64,000 bases of DNA from Thermoleophilum album (GTDB taxonomy: Bacteria > Actinomycetota > Thermoleophilia > Solirubrobacterales > Thermoleophilaceae): NCBI RefSeq assembly GCF_028867705.1, contig NZ_CP066171.1, forward strand, positions 1,116,001 through 1,180,000. The letters run 5' to 3'. The notes below the pieces were generated by a model, which had not been told where the DNA came from, did not search any database, and saw nothing but the letters and a program-made list of their open reading frames with translations. The translations under genes were made by a program, and so were the position numbers. Positions 8,968-20,211 of this stretch are shown piece by piece. Position 1 is the stretch's first letter. Each line of letters starts with the position of its first letter.

Positions 8968-9435
8968 CTACGACGGTTCGTCGCGGCGCGCAAGCAGCTG
9001 CGTGTCGAGCACGATCGTCACCGGCCCGTCGTTGACCAGCTCGACGCGCATGTGCGCACCGAAGCACCCGCGCTTGGCGCCCAACAATTCGCACAGGCGC
9101 TCGTAAAGCACCTCGGCGCGTTCCGGCGGCGCCGCCTCTTCGAAACTCGGGCGCCGGCCGCGACGCGCGTCGGCGAGCAGCGTGAACTGGCTGACGCAGA
9201 GGATCTCGCCGCCCACGTCCACGAGCGAGCGATCGAGCGGCCGGCGATCGCTCGGGAAGATGCGCAGGGCGCGGATCTTGCGTGCAAGCAGCTGACAGTC
9301 GCTCTCGGTGTCGTCGCGCGCGACGCCGGCCAGCACGAGCAGCCCGCGGCCGATTGCAGCCACGGCCCTCTCTCCCCCGTCCGGATCGACCACGCTCACG
9401 CGGGCGCGAGCCACCCTCTGCACCACCGCTTTCAT
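8968..9435 (-). CDS. dtd: D-aminoacyl-tRNA deacylase
   Basis: Hydrolyses D-amino acids (and glycine mischarged on tRNA-Ala) from tRNA. The 155-residue protein begins at ATG 9435 (MKAVVQRV), the conserved N-terminus of the family; the frame stays open upstream but is not conserved. Diagnostic motifs are ILCVSQFTLLAD (SQxT, the specificity motif) and NDGPVT (the NxGPxT/GP cis-proline motif). A TTATAG hexamer 11 nt before the ATG suggests a leaderless or nearly leaderless transcript. Confidence 0.95.
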   Translation of the reverse strand: MKAVVQRVARARVSVVDPDGGERAVAAIGRGLLVLAGVARDDTESDCQLLARKIRALRIFPSDRRPLDRSLVDVGGEILCVSQFTLLADARRGRRPSFEEAAPPERAEVLYERLCELLGAKRGCFGAHMRVELVNDGPVTIVLDTQLLARRDEPS

Positions 9436-9566
9436 GGCGCGCGAGGCTATAAGTCGGGCACCAGGTCGGGCACGGCACGACGCCGGCAGGCGGTCAGGGC
9501 ATAGCCGAGGCCGCCGCGAGCGCCGACTCGCTCGGGCGGCATCGTGCTCTGTTCGGAAGTCGGACG

Positions 9567-10037
9567 ATGAGCGAGCAACGACAAGCAAGTGGCGACCTCC
9601 GCTCCCTGGTCGGCGGCTACCTCGCCGGGCTCGGGGTACCGGTGCGGTCCTTGGCTGAAGGCGAGTGGGGCGTCACCCTGCCCGCTGGTGTGTGCGGCGA
9701 GCGAGCGCTCGACATAGGCCTGCGCGTCAGCGACGGGCTGCTGGCAGCGCGCGCCTTCGTGGCTGACGCAAGCCACGGCCTCGACCCGTTCGCGCTGCTC
9801 CACCTGAACCGCCACCTCACCCTGGTGCGCGTAGGGGCGTCACGCAGCGGCGAGTTGTGGATTCACGGGGAACTGCCTGTCGACCAGGTGTCCGTGTCGG
9901 CGCTCGACCGTCTTTTGGGTCACCTTGTCGAGACAGCGGCGCTCGTGCGCGAGGCGGCATGGCCGAGCGGCGCCGCCCGCTCGTGGGACTCGCCCTGGAC
10001 GCGCTTAGCCGAGCGCGGTGCGAGTCACGGGTTTTGA
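9567..10037 (+). CDS. YbjN-like conserved hypothetical protein
   Basis: A 156-residue protein starting at ATG 9567, 11 nt after GGAAG. The body has a compact alpha/beta pattern (GEWGVTLP, ALDIGLRVSDGLLAARAFV, LLHLNRHLTLVRVG, GELWIHGELPVDQVS, then a helix). This resembles YbjN / type III secretion chaperone-like proteins of actinobacteria. No catalytic motif is visible. It is divergent from dtd and convergent with the TPR gene. The family assignment is tentative and the biological role unknown. Confidence 0.65.
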   Translation: MSEQRQASGDLRSLVGGYLAGLGVPVRSLAEGEWGVTLPAGVCGERALDIGLRVSDGLLAARAFVADASHGLDPFALLHLNRHLTLVRVGASRSGELWIHGELPVDQVSVSALDRLLGHLVETAALVREAAWPSGAARSWDSPWTRLAERGASHGF

Positions 10038-10054
10038 AGAGACCCGCAGCGCCC

Positions 10055-10447
10055 TTAGCTCGCGCGCAAACGCTCGAGGAAAGCGCGGTAGTCGGCGCGG
10101 TCGGGCCGCATGCAAGCGGCTAACGCAGCGTGTCGGCGCGCTTCCAGGTGACGCCCGGTCTTCTCGGCCGCCCGCCCGAGGCAGTAGTGAGCGTAGTCGT
10201 CGACGGGATAGCGCTCGACCACCGCTGCGAACTCCTCGCGCGCCTCCTCGAAACGGCCGGAGCGGAAGTAAGCGCGCCCGAGAGCTTCCCGGATCGAGCT
10301 TTTGTCAGGCTCGAGCCGCCGTGCGCGCTCGAGCGGCACCTGGGCGGCCATGAAGTCGCCGGCAGCCAGCAGCGCACGCCCGCGCTCGAGCAGCTCGTAG
10401 ACGTGCTCGCCGCGTTCCTCGGGTGTGCGGAACTCGTCGCCGCTCAC
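10055..10447 (-). CDS. Tetratricopeptide repeat protein
   Basis: A 130-residue protein made almost entirely of about three TPR helix pairs: ERGRALLAAGDFMAAQVPLERA, then LGRAYFRSGRFEEAREEFAAV, then CLGRAAEKTGRHLEARRHAALA. TPRs mediate protein-protein contacts; the partner is unknown. It lies 204 bp downstream of coaBC on the same strand, so it may be read from the same transcript or from its own promoter. Confidence 0.82.
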   Translation of the reverse strand: MSGDEFRTPEERGEHVYELLERGRALLAAGDFMAAQVPLERARRLEPDKSSIREALGRAYFRSGRFEEAREEFAAVVERYPVDDYAHYCLGRAAEKTGRHLEARRHAALAACMRPDRADYRAFLERLRAS

Positions 10448-10539
10448 GCCATCCCGAGGTTAGAGAGCTCCCGCATCAAGCCGACACCGTCCGTTCGCGG
10501 ACGCCGGCCGATCGCGGCCGTCCGGCCCCTGCCCTCGCT

Positions 10540-10641
10540 CCGCCTGTGTACTCACGACCTCTCCGCGCGTGCGCGCGCGGCACGGCCATCCGCTGGCGCG
10601 TAGTACTTGCGCCGCCTGTGGACCCGCGACCTCTCCGCGCG
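10540..10641. repeat. Imperfect 30-bp direct repeat, two copies 72 bp apart
   Basis: Copies at 10540-10569 and 10612-10641 match at 27 of 30 positions, both ending GACCTCTCCGCGCG. They occupy the intergenic region between coaBC and the TPR gene. I see no coding frame, terminator or known family signature. Confidence 0.6.
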
Positions 10642-10651
10642 CGCGGCGCGA

Positions 10652-11947
10652 CTAGCGCGCTGCTCGGGTTACGAGCAGCCGCTCGACCTCGTCGAGAACG
10701 GCCTCGGCGACGGCACTTTTGGCTTGTCGCTCGACCCGCCGTTCGACGCCGTCGGCGGTGACGATCACGACAGCGTTTTCAGTGCTGTCGAAGCCGATCC
10801 CCGGCACGGAGACGTCGTTGGCGACGATCGCGTCCAACCCCTTGCGCGCGAGTTTGGTGCGGGCGCGAGCCACGAAGTCGCCGCCGTGCTCGGCAGCGAA
10901 GCCGACGACGAGCTGCTCGGCGCGCCGCTGCGATGCGAGCCCGGCGACGATGTCTTCGGTAGGTTCGAGTTCGATCGCCAGCCGCTCGCCGCGCTCGAGC
11001 TTCACGCGAGCGGCATCGGCAGGACGAAAGTCTGACACCGCCGCCGCCATCAGCAGCACGTCACAGCTCGGGAACCGCTCGTCGAGCGCGGCCGACAGCT
11101 CGGCGACGGTTTCGACAGCGACGTGCTCGACACCTACGGGGGGCGGCACGGCGAGGTTGGCGCCGACGAGAGTGACGCGCGCACCGCGCTTGTTGGCGGC
11201 GGCAGCAAGCGCCACTCCCATCCGCCCCGACGAGCGATTGCCGATGAAACGCACCGCGTCTAGCGGTTCGCGCGTACCGCCGGCCGTCACGAGCACGCGC
11301 TTGCCGGCGAGAGCGTTCGGTTGGGCCTCGCCGCTAGCGGGTAGCGCCGCCGGCTCGGGGGAACGCCCCTGCCCGCCGGCGAGCGTGCTCTCGAGCACGG
11401 CGAGGATGCGCTCGGGATCGGCGAGGCGCCCGGCCCCCCACTCGCCGAGCGAGGCCAAACGTCCTGTCTCGGGCTCGACGACCACGATTCCGGCCGCCCG
11501 CAACCGCTCGACGTTGGCGGACGTAAAGACGTTGCGCCACATCGCGTCGTTCATCGCTGGCGCGACCACGACAGGTGCGCGGCAAGCGAGCGCGGCGGTC
11601 GTCACGAGGCTGTCGGCCTGGCCGGCGACGAGCTTCGCGATCGTGTTGGCGGTCGCCGGCGCGATGCAGTAGACGTCGCAGCGTTCGACGAGCGCGAGGT
11701 GCGAGATCGGCTGGTGGCGCGGCATCTCCTCGCCCGGGTAGGCGCCACGGAGTGGGTCGGGCTCGAACTCGTCGACAAGCACCGGCGCGCCGGTGATCGC
11801 CTCGAACGTCGCCCGCCCGACGAAGCGCACGCTGGTGGGCGTCTGGACGACGCGCACTGCGTGCCCGCGCTCGGTTGCAAGCCGCACGAGCTCGGCGGCC
11901 TTGTAGGCGGCGATGCCGCCGCAGACGCCGAGAAGGATGCGCGCCAT
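10652..11947 (-). CDS. coaBC: Bifunctional phosphopantothenoylcysteine decarboxylase / phosphopantothenate-cysteine ligase
   Basis: Performs two consecutive coenzyme A steps: ligation of cysteine to 4'-phosphopantothenate, then FMN-dependent decarboxylation. Of 431 residues, the N-terminal CoaC flavoprotein domain shows GVCGGIAAYKAAELVR, the APATANTIAKL histidine/asparagine region and PAMNDAMW. The C-terminal CoaB domain shows VTAGGTREPLDAVRFIGNRSSG, AAAVSDFRP and the KLERG lysine. It follows rpoZ by 8 bp. Confidence 0.97.
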   Translation of the reverse strand: MARILLGVCGGIAAYKAAELVRLATERGHAVRVVQTPTSVRFVGRATFEAITGAPVLVDEFEPDPLRGAYPGEEMPRHQPISHLALVERCDVYCIAPATANTIAKLVAGQADSLVTTAALACRAPVVVAPAMNDAMWRNVFTSANVERLRAAGIVVVEPETGRLASLGEWGAGRLADPERILAVLESTLAGGQGRSPEPAALPASGEAQPNALAGKRVLVTAGGTREPLDAVRFIGNRSSGRMGVALAAAANKRGARVTLVGANLAVPPPVGVEHVAVETVAELSAALDERFPSCDVLLMAAAVSDFRPADAARVKLERGERLAIELEPTEDIVAGLASQRRAEQLVVGFAAEHGGDFVARARTKLARKGLDAIVANDVSVPGIGFDSTENAVVIVTADGVERRVERQAKSAVAEAVLDEVERLLVTRAAR

Positions 11948-11955
11948 CGCTTCCG

Positions 11956-12183
11956 CTACCGGTAGCGGTAGCGCAGCTTGCCGGCGGCGAGCTCCTCGAG
12001 CGCGACCTGCAGGTAGTTGGACGAGTCGGTGTCCACCATCGGCGGGGGATACTCCTCGAAGGTGCCCTCGCCGAGGCTGTGGTAGTAGCTGTTGATCTGG
12101 CGAGCCCGCCGCGCGGCGACGATCACCGCGGCATACGTGGAGTCGGCGTGCTCGAGGATCTTGTCGAGTCGCGGCTTGATCAT
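11956..12183 (-). CDS. rpoZ: RNA polymerase omega subunit
   Basis: A 75-residue omega subunit assisting assembly of the beta' subunit. Family features are the N-terminal LDKILEHADSTYAAVIVAARRARQIN helix region and the C-terminal VALEELAAGKLRYRY, typical of actinobacterial omega. It lies between gmk (54 bp) and coaBC (8 bp), the standard order gmk-rpoZ-coaBC. Confidence 0.95.
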   Translation of the reverse strand: MIKPRLDKILEHADSTYAAVIVAARRARQINSYYHSLGEGTFEEYPPPMVDTDSSNYLQVALEELAAGKLRYRYR

Positions 12184-12237
12184 CTCTCGGGTCGCTGTTG
12201 CCTGCTCGCTTCGGCGCTGCGGGCGCGCTTTGGCGCT

Positions 12238-12789
12238 CTAGCGGGCGACGATCTTACCGACCAGCCGCTCGAGCTCGGCGAGCGCGCGCTCGGCGTCGTC
12301 GTTGACGATGACGTGCGCGAACTCGTCGCGTGCTGCCAGCTCCTCACGGGCGGCGGCCAAGCGCTTGGCGATCTGCTCCTCCGAATCGGCGCCACGCCGC
12401 CGCAGGCGCCGCTCGAGCTCGTCGAGAGACGGCGGCGCGATGAACACCAACAGCGCGTCGGGTCGCTGCGCGCGGATCTGGCGCGCGCCCTGTACGTCGA
12501 TCTCCAAAAGCACCGCGCGCACCGGTCGCTCGAGTTCGGAGCGCAGCGTGCCGTAGCGGTTGCCCGCGTACACGGCGTGCTCGACGAACTCGCCAGCGCG
12601 CACGCGGCGCTCGAACTCCTCGGGGCTCAGGAAGTAGTAGTCGCGGCCGTCGACCTCGCCCGGACGCGGCGGCCGCGTGGTGGCGGACACCGCCACATGG
12701 ATGCAAGGAACGCGCTCGAGGAGCCCCTTGATCAGGGTTCCTTTTCCCACCCCCGAAGGGCCGGTGATGACGACGAGCGGCGTGACTAT
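12238..12789 (-). CDS. gmk: Guanylate kinase with apparent AUA start
   Basis: Phosphorylates GMP to GDP. The frame encodes VVITGPSGVGKGTL (Walker A), SATTRPPRPGEVDGRDYYFL (GMP binding), LLEIDVQGARQI and the RRGADSE lid. The first canonical in-frame codon, GTG 12750, lies inside the P-loop and would destroy the enzyme; a TGA closes the frame farther upstream. The only plausible start is ATA 12789, overlapping the mihF stop (gATAG). That gives 183 residues. The start is inference; the identity is certain. Confidence 0.88.
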   Translation of the reverse strand: MVTPLVVITGPSGVGKGTLIKGLLERVPCIHVAVSATTRPPRPGEVDGRDYYFLSPEEFERRVRAGEFVEHAVYAGNRYGTLRSELERPVRAVLLEIDVQGARQIRAQRPDALLVFIAPPSLDELERRLRRRGADSEEQIAKRLAAAREELAARDEFAHVIVNDDAERALAELERLVGKIVAR

Positions 12790-13091
12790 CGGCGCAGGTA
12801 GGCGACGAGCTCGTTGCGCTGCCGCTCAGACAGACCGCCCACGGTCTTGCTGGGCGAGATGCGGCAGTGCATGAGCGCACGGTTTACCTTCACGCGCCCG
12901 AACTTCGGAACCGCTAACAGCAGGTCGAAGACTTTCGCTGTCAGCAGGTAGTCGGGCGGATCGAGCAGCAGCTCGTCGATCCGTACCCGCCCGGCCTTGA
13001 GGTCGCGTTTCACGCGGGCACGGCGCGTGCGCACCTCGTTGGCCCGCCGTAGCGCCTCCATCCGCTGTGCAAGCGAGCGCTCGGGCGTCAC
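12786..13091 (-). CDS. mihF: Actinobacterial integration host factor (mIHF)
   Basis: A nucleoid-associated DNA-binding protein. From GTG 13091 (GAGG Shine-Dalgarno 5 nt before) the product has 101 residues, the usual size. It has a basic N-terminal helix (ANEVRTRRARVKRDL), KVFDLLLAVPKFGRVKVNRALMHCRI as the helix-hairpin-helix-like core, and VGGLSERQRNELVAYL at the end. The frame stays open upstream to ATG 13403 and beyond, encoding an Ala/Ser/Pro-rich stretch with less biased third positions; I exclude it but cannot rule it out. It is coupled to gmk. Confidence 0.85.
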   Translation of the reverse strand: MTPERSLAQRMEALRRANEVRTRRARVKRDLKAGRVRIDELLLDPPDYLLTAKVFDLLLAVPKFGRVKVNRALMHCRISPSKTVGGLSERQRNELVAYLRR

Positions 13092-13592
13092 CCCGCCTCG
13101 CCGTTGCTCGCTGCCCGAGACGGCAAGCGCCAGCGCCTCCGATTGCGCGTTGCTGGCACAACCATCGGCACGCGGCCGGCTTTCGCTGGCGGAGCTGTCG
13201 CTACCCGCGGCGAGCGACCCGCTGCGTACCTCGCCGACTGCCCAAGGGGCAGCGCTAGGCGCTGGTGGCAGGTCGCCGTCAGCGCTAGCCAGCTGCCCGT
13301 CGGTGCGCGGCGCACCACCGCTGGCAGCTTCCGCAGAGCTCTCGAAAAAGCGCGCGCGTGCGCTGGCTTTGGAGTGCGCGGCGGTTCTCGGGGGGACGAG
13401 CATGGGCGGCGATCTTACACGCGCTGCGCCGCTCGGGAGAGAGGCAAAAGCGCAAATAGCGGGCAATTGACATAAGGGTGAAGTCGAGGTTTAGAGTGCT
13501 TGGCGCTGGTCGAGGTCGGGCCCCTGCCGGCACCAGCGCATCTTTGGGCTCGGAGCAGTGTGCCCGGCACGAGCCTGCGAACGGCGCGGCTC
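13092..13592. other. 501-bp region between pyrD and mihF without a convincing gene
   Basis: Actinobacterial genomes often carry pyrF next to mihF, but no orotidine decarboxylase motif occurs in any frame here. Present are: an open minus frame continuous with mihF (low-complexity); an A+T-richer island at about 13446-13500 that probably contains the mihF-gmk-rpoZ-coaBC promoter; and an 8-bp inverted repeat GCGCTGGT / ACCAGCGC (13503-13510, 13532-13539) 54 bp after the pyrD stop codon that could end the pyr transcript. Confidence 0.5.
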
Positions 13593-14498
13593 TCACATCG
13601 CTCGCAACGCCTTGCGGATCGGCAGCGCCGCGAGCGGGTCGCGGAAGTTGGCCGTGCCGACCGCGACGTAGCTCGCGCCGGCGGCGAGAAAGTCCTCGGC
13701 GTCGGCGACCGCGGCGATACCCCCCATGCCGATCACCGGTATGCGCACAGCCGCCGCGACCGTGCGCACCTGAGCGAGCGCGAGCGGCTTGATCGCGGGA
13801 CCGGAGAGCCCGCCGTGGCCGCGCGCAAGAAGCGGCCGCCCACGCGCGAAAACCGTTCCGGGGAACGTGTTGACAAGCGACAGCGCGTCGGCGCCAGCAT
13901 CCGCGGCGGCGCGTGCTACGGCCGCCTGATCGCTCGCGGTGGGTGTCAGCTTCACCACGAGCGGCTTGGTGGTGAGAGCGCGCGCGCGTGCTACCGCGCG
14001 GGCGGTCTCGCCGGGATCCTGGCCGATCACCAGCCCGCTTTCGACGTTGGGGCAAGAGACGTTCAGTTCGATCGCAGCGACCTCCTCGCGCTCGCCGACA
14101 GCGGCGACGAGCGCGGCGAGCTCGTCGCCGCTGTGCCCCATCACCGATACGCAGACAGGCACGGGAAGCTCGCCCAGGCGCGGCAGGTCCTCGGCCAGGA
14201 AACGCGCGAGCCCTTTGTTCGGCAGCCCGATCGAGTTGACCATCCCCGCCGCCGTCTCGGCGATCCGCGGCGGCGGGTTGCCCACCCGCGGCTCGCGGGT
14301 GATCGTCTTCGAGACGTACACGTCGAAGGGAAACCGCTCGAGCAGCGCGTCGCCGAACACAGCGAGCGCAGCAAGCGCGTCGAATGTGCCGGACCCGTTG
14401 AAAACCCGTCCCGGTGGGCGCCAGCCGCCGATCGCGGGCGGCTCGTCGCGATCGCCTGCCGCGCCCTCGCCTGTGGTGTGCTCGTCAGCCATCGCCAC
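13593..14498 (-). CDS. pyrD: Dihydroorotate dehydrogenase, class 1B catalytic subunit
   Basis: Oxidises dihydroorotate to orotate with FMN. The 301 residues show YVSKTITREPRVGNPPPR, GMVNSIGLPNKG, the LNVSCPN catalytic-loop motif, VVKLTP with the FMN-binding lysine, SLVNTF, GGLSGPAIKPLAL and GMGGI. The SCPN cysteine (instead of serine) is typical of class 1 enzymes. The pairing with pyrK, overlapping by 14 bp, marks the NAD-linked 1B type. About 20 non-conserved N-terminal residues precede the conserved region, so a later start is possible. Confidence 0.95.
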   Translation of the reverse strand: MAMADEHTTGEGAAGDRDEPPAIGGWRPPGRVFNGSGTFDALAALAVFGDALLERFPFDVYVSKTITREPRVGNPPPRIAETAAGMVNSIGLPNKGLARFLAEDLPRLGELPVPVCVSVMGHSGDELAALVAAVGEREEVAAIELNVSCPNVESGLVIGQDPGETARAVARARALTTKPLVVKLTPTASDQAAVARAAADAGADALSLVNTFPGTVFARGRPLLARGHGGLSGPAIKPLALAQVRTVAAAVRIPVIGMGGIAAVADAEDFLAAGASYVAVGTANFRDPLAALPIRKALRAM

Positions 14499-15231
14499 CG
14501 GTGTCCCCTAGCTCGTACGCGTCGAGCACCGGGCCCTCGAGACAGAGGCGCACGAACCCCGTCCGCGTCGCTACGGCACAACCGAAACAGGCGCCGTACC
14601 CGCACGCCATCGGCGCTTCGTAAGCGAGCTGGCAGGGCACGCCCCACGCGCGCGCGATGCGGCCCACCTCGGCGAGCATCGGCTCCGGGCCGCAGGCGTA
14701 AATCGCGTAGTCCTCGTGGTCTGACCGCGCGAGCCGCTCGGCGAGCAGCTCGGTGACGAAACCGCGCCGCCCGACGCTGCCGTCATCGCTCGCCAACGCC
14801 ACCTCCGTTGCCGTGACCAGGCGCGCGGCGCGCGCGCACGGCTCGTCGCGGAAACCGAGCAGCGCTTCGCAGCTGCCGTCGAGGGCCTCGGCGAGCGCGG
14901 CGAGCGGCGCCACGCCGATACCGCCACCGACCAAGAGCGCTCGCCTGCCTTCGACGAGCGCGAAGCCGCGCCCGAGTGGTCCGAGCGCCAAAAGCTCCTC
15001 GCCTACCGCCGCCGACGCCAAACGGCGCGAGCCCGGTCCCACCGGATCGACTAGAAAGGTGAGCGGGTCGGCCGTCGCGTGCGAGAAGGGACGAGCAAGC
15101 CACGGCCTGCCCTCCTCTCCGCCCCAGCGCTCGGCGGTCGCGAGCATGTAGAACTGGCCGGGAGCTGGCGGCTGATCTACGCCGTCGACCGTGAGCAGCC
15201 GGTAGCGTCCGACCGCCTCGCTCGCGACCAC
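14485..15231 (-). CDS. pyrK: Dihydroorotate dehydrogenase electron-transfer subunit
   Basis: Passes electrons from PyrD through an iron-sulfur cluster and FAD to NAD+. Motifs are PPAPGQFYML and RPFSHA (FAD), LLVGGGIGVAPL (NAD) and the 2Fe-2S cysteines in MACGYGACFGCAV plus a later cysteine (RLCLEG). GTG 15231 is the only canonical start, but family similarity seems to begin a few residues earlier and no Shine-Dalgarno precedes it, so the exact N-terminus is uncertain. 55 bp separate it from carB. Confidence 0.93.
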   Translation of the reverse strand: MVASEAVGRYRLLTVDGVDQPPAPGQFYMLATAERWGGEEGRPWLARPFSHATADPLTFLVDPVGPGSRRLASAAVGEELLALGPLGRGFALVEGRRALLVGGGIGVAPLAALAEALDGSCEALLGFRDEPCARAARLVTATEVALASDDGSVGRRGFVTELLAERLARSDHEDYAIYACGPEPMLAEVGRIARAWGVPCQLAYEAPMACGYGACFGCAVATRTGFVRLCLEGPVLDAYELGDTGGDG

Positions 15232-15286
15232 ACGCAGCCGCTGCCGCTCGAGTAGCGCGTGTCTGCGTTCTGCGGCCAGCAGCGCT

Positions 15287-18411
<3,125 letters not shown>

Positions 18412-18412
<1 letters not shown>

Positions 18413-19611
18413 TAGCGCCTCCCTTCGATCAGCTGCTCGACGAAGCGGTCGAACTGGCGGACGGCGTCGTGCGGACCGGGACCAGCCTCAGGGTGGTACT
18501 GGACCGTCGCCGCCGGGACGTCGCGCAACACAAGTCCTTCCACGGTGCGGTCGTAGAGGTTGAGCTGGGCGAGCTCGGCGGTGCCGAAGTCGGTCTCCCA
18601 GCGCAGCGGCTCGTCGCCTTCGACGCGCCGCTCGCCGCGCGGTCCGAGCACCGCAAAACCGTGGTTCTGCGCGGTGATGTCGATCTTGCCGGTCGCGAGA
18701 TCCTTGACCGGGTGGTTGGCGCCGCGATGGCCGAAGGGCAACTTGAAAGTTTCGAGCCCGACCGCGCGGCAAAGGAGCTGGTGCCCGAGACAGATCCCCC
18801 AAAGCGGCACCTTGCCGACCAGCTCGCGAACCGTGGCGACGATCCTGTCGAGCGCCGCGGGGTCGCCCGGCCCGTTGGCGAGAAACACTGCGTCGGGCGA
18901 GGCGGCGAGCAGCTCGCTGGCCGGCGTGTAGGCCGGGTAGAGGCGCAAGCGCACGCCACGCTGGCGCAGGTTGCGCACGATCGAGGCCTTGATGCCCGTG
19001 TCGATCGCCGCGACGAAAGCGCGCTCCGCTACCCCCTCGGCTGGTGGCAACTCGTGCGGTTCGGAAGGCGTTACCTCGCCAACGAGGTCGCGGCCTGCCA
19101 TCGGCGGCTCAGCCGCTATCAGCTCGCGCGCCCGCTGTTCAGGAACCTCGGTGGGAAAGACACCGCCGCGCATCGCGCCCTTGTCGCGGATATGGCGCAC
19201 GAGCGCGCGCGTGTCGACACCCGACAGTGCCGGCACACCGCAGTCGCAGAGCCAGCTCAGCCAGCCGCCCTCAGCGGTGGGCGCGTCTTCGGCGTCGACC
19301 CCTTCGCGCATCACCACAGCGCGAGCGTGGATGCGGTCGGACTCCATGTGCCTCTCGGCGACGCCGTAGTTACCTACGAGCGGGTAGGTGAAGACGACGA
19401 TCTGGCCGCGGTACGAGGGGTCGCTGACGGTCTCTTGGTAGCCGCTCATCGACGTGGTGAAGACGACTTCGCCCACGGCGACTTCGTGGTGGGCGACCGA
19501 GAAGCCTTCGAAGCGGCTGCCGTCTTCGAGCAAGAGGTAGGCCGGCTGTGCGCCGAGCGGCCCGTGGTTGCGGCGTGCGGGTGCGGCGAGGCCGTGGTCC
19601 GAGGCGGGCAA
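18412..19611 (-). CDS. carA: Carbamoyl-phosphate synthase, small (glutaminase) subunit
   Basis: Supplies ammonia to CarB by hydrolysing glutamine. The 399 residues contain the N-terminal CarA domain ([31 protein letters not shown]) and a class I glutaminase domain. The latter has [15 protein letters not shown] (nucleophilic Cys), [13 protein letters not shown] and [11 protein letters not shown] (catalytic His-Glu). The first 20 residues are not conserved. It is 9 bp downstream of the isochorismatase-like gene and adjoins carB directly. Confidence 0.97.
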
Positions 19612-19620
19612 AAGCTCCTC

Positions 19621-20211
19621 CTACTTGATCAGCTGCTGGATCTCTTTGAAGTGCGGGTGGTCGGCACCGCGCACGAGCTCGAACAGCGCCGACTCGACCG
19701 TTTGCGGCACCACGCCCGCGAGCTCGAGCCGGCGTAGCGCCACGTCGCGGTCGTGCGCCTTGCGCGAAGCGACAGCGTCGACGACCAGGTGCACCGCGAC
19801 GCCGCGCGCGAGCAGCTCGAGGGCGGTCTGAGCGACACAGACGTGCGCCTCGATGCCGCAGACGAGCGCCTGCGTGCGCCCAGCAAGATCGAACCCCTCG
19901 GCCGCCGAAGCCGCGAAGCAGCGCTTCTCGACGCGCACATCGCCGTCGAGAAGCTCGGCTAGTTCCGGCACCGTCGGCCCGAGCCCACGCGGGTACTGCT
20001 CGCTGACGATCACCGGCAAACCGAGAATGTGCGCACCGCGAACGAGTTTGCGCGCCGCTGCGGCGACCCCGTCGAAGTCGCCGACGGCCTTGGCGAACGC
20101 CTCCTGGATGTCGACGACGATCAGCGCCGCACGCTGTGGGTCGAGCAGCACCCGCGCATGACGGTCGCCACCCCCGCCGGCCACGCCGAGTTGGTTCGAG
20201 CCTTCGCTCAC
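19621..20211 (-). CDS. Isochorismatase-family cysteine hydrolase within the pyrimidine operon
   Basis: A 196-residue alpha/beta cysteine hydrolase. The catalytic triad is visible: Asp34 (IVVDIQEAF), Lys96 (VEKRCF) and Cys125 (CGIEAHVCV), with the cis-peptide region just before the cysteine. The family includes nicotinamidase, isochorismatase, ureidoacrylate and N-carbamoylsarcosine hydrolases; the substrate cannot be told from sequence. GTG 20211 overlaps the pyrC stop codon (GTGA) and carA follows after 9 bp, so it is a true operon member. Confidence 0.88.
   Translation of the reverse strand: MSEGSNQLGVAGGGGDRHARVLLDPQRAALIVVDIQEAFAKAVGDFDGVAAAARKLVRGAHILGLPVIVSEQYPRGLGPTVPELAELLDGDVRVEKRCFAASAAEGFDLAGRTQALVCGIEAHVCVAQTALELLARGVAVHLVVDAVASRKAHDRDVALRRLELAGVVPQTVESALFELVRGADHPHFKEIQQLIK

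Noticed and set aside
13467-13496. Plus-strand TTGACA followed 18 bp later by TTAGAG, resembling a promoter
   Set aside because: It would transcribe antisense into pyrD and no plus-strand gene follows; probably chance within the A+T-richer island.
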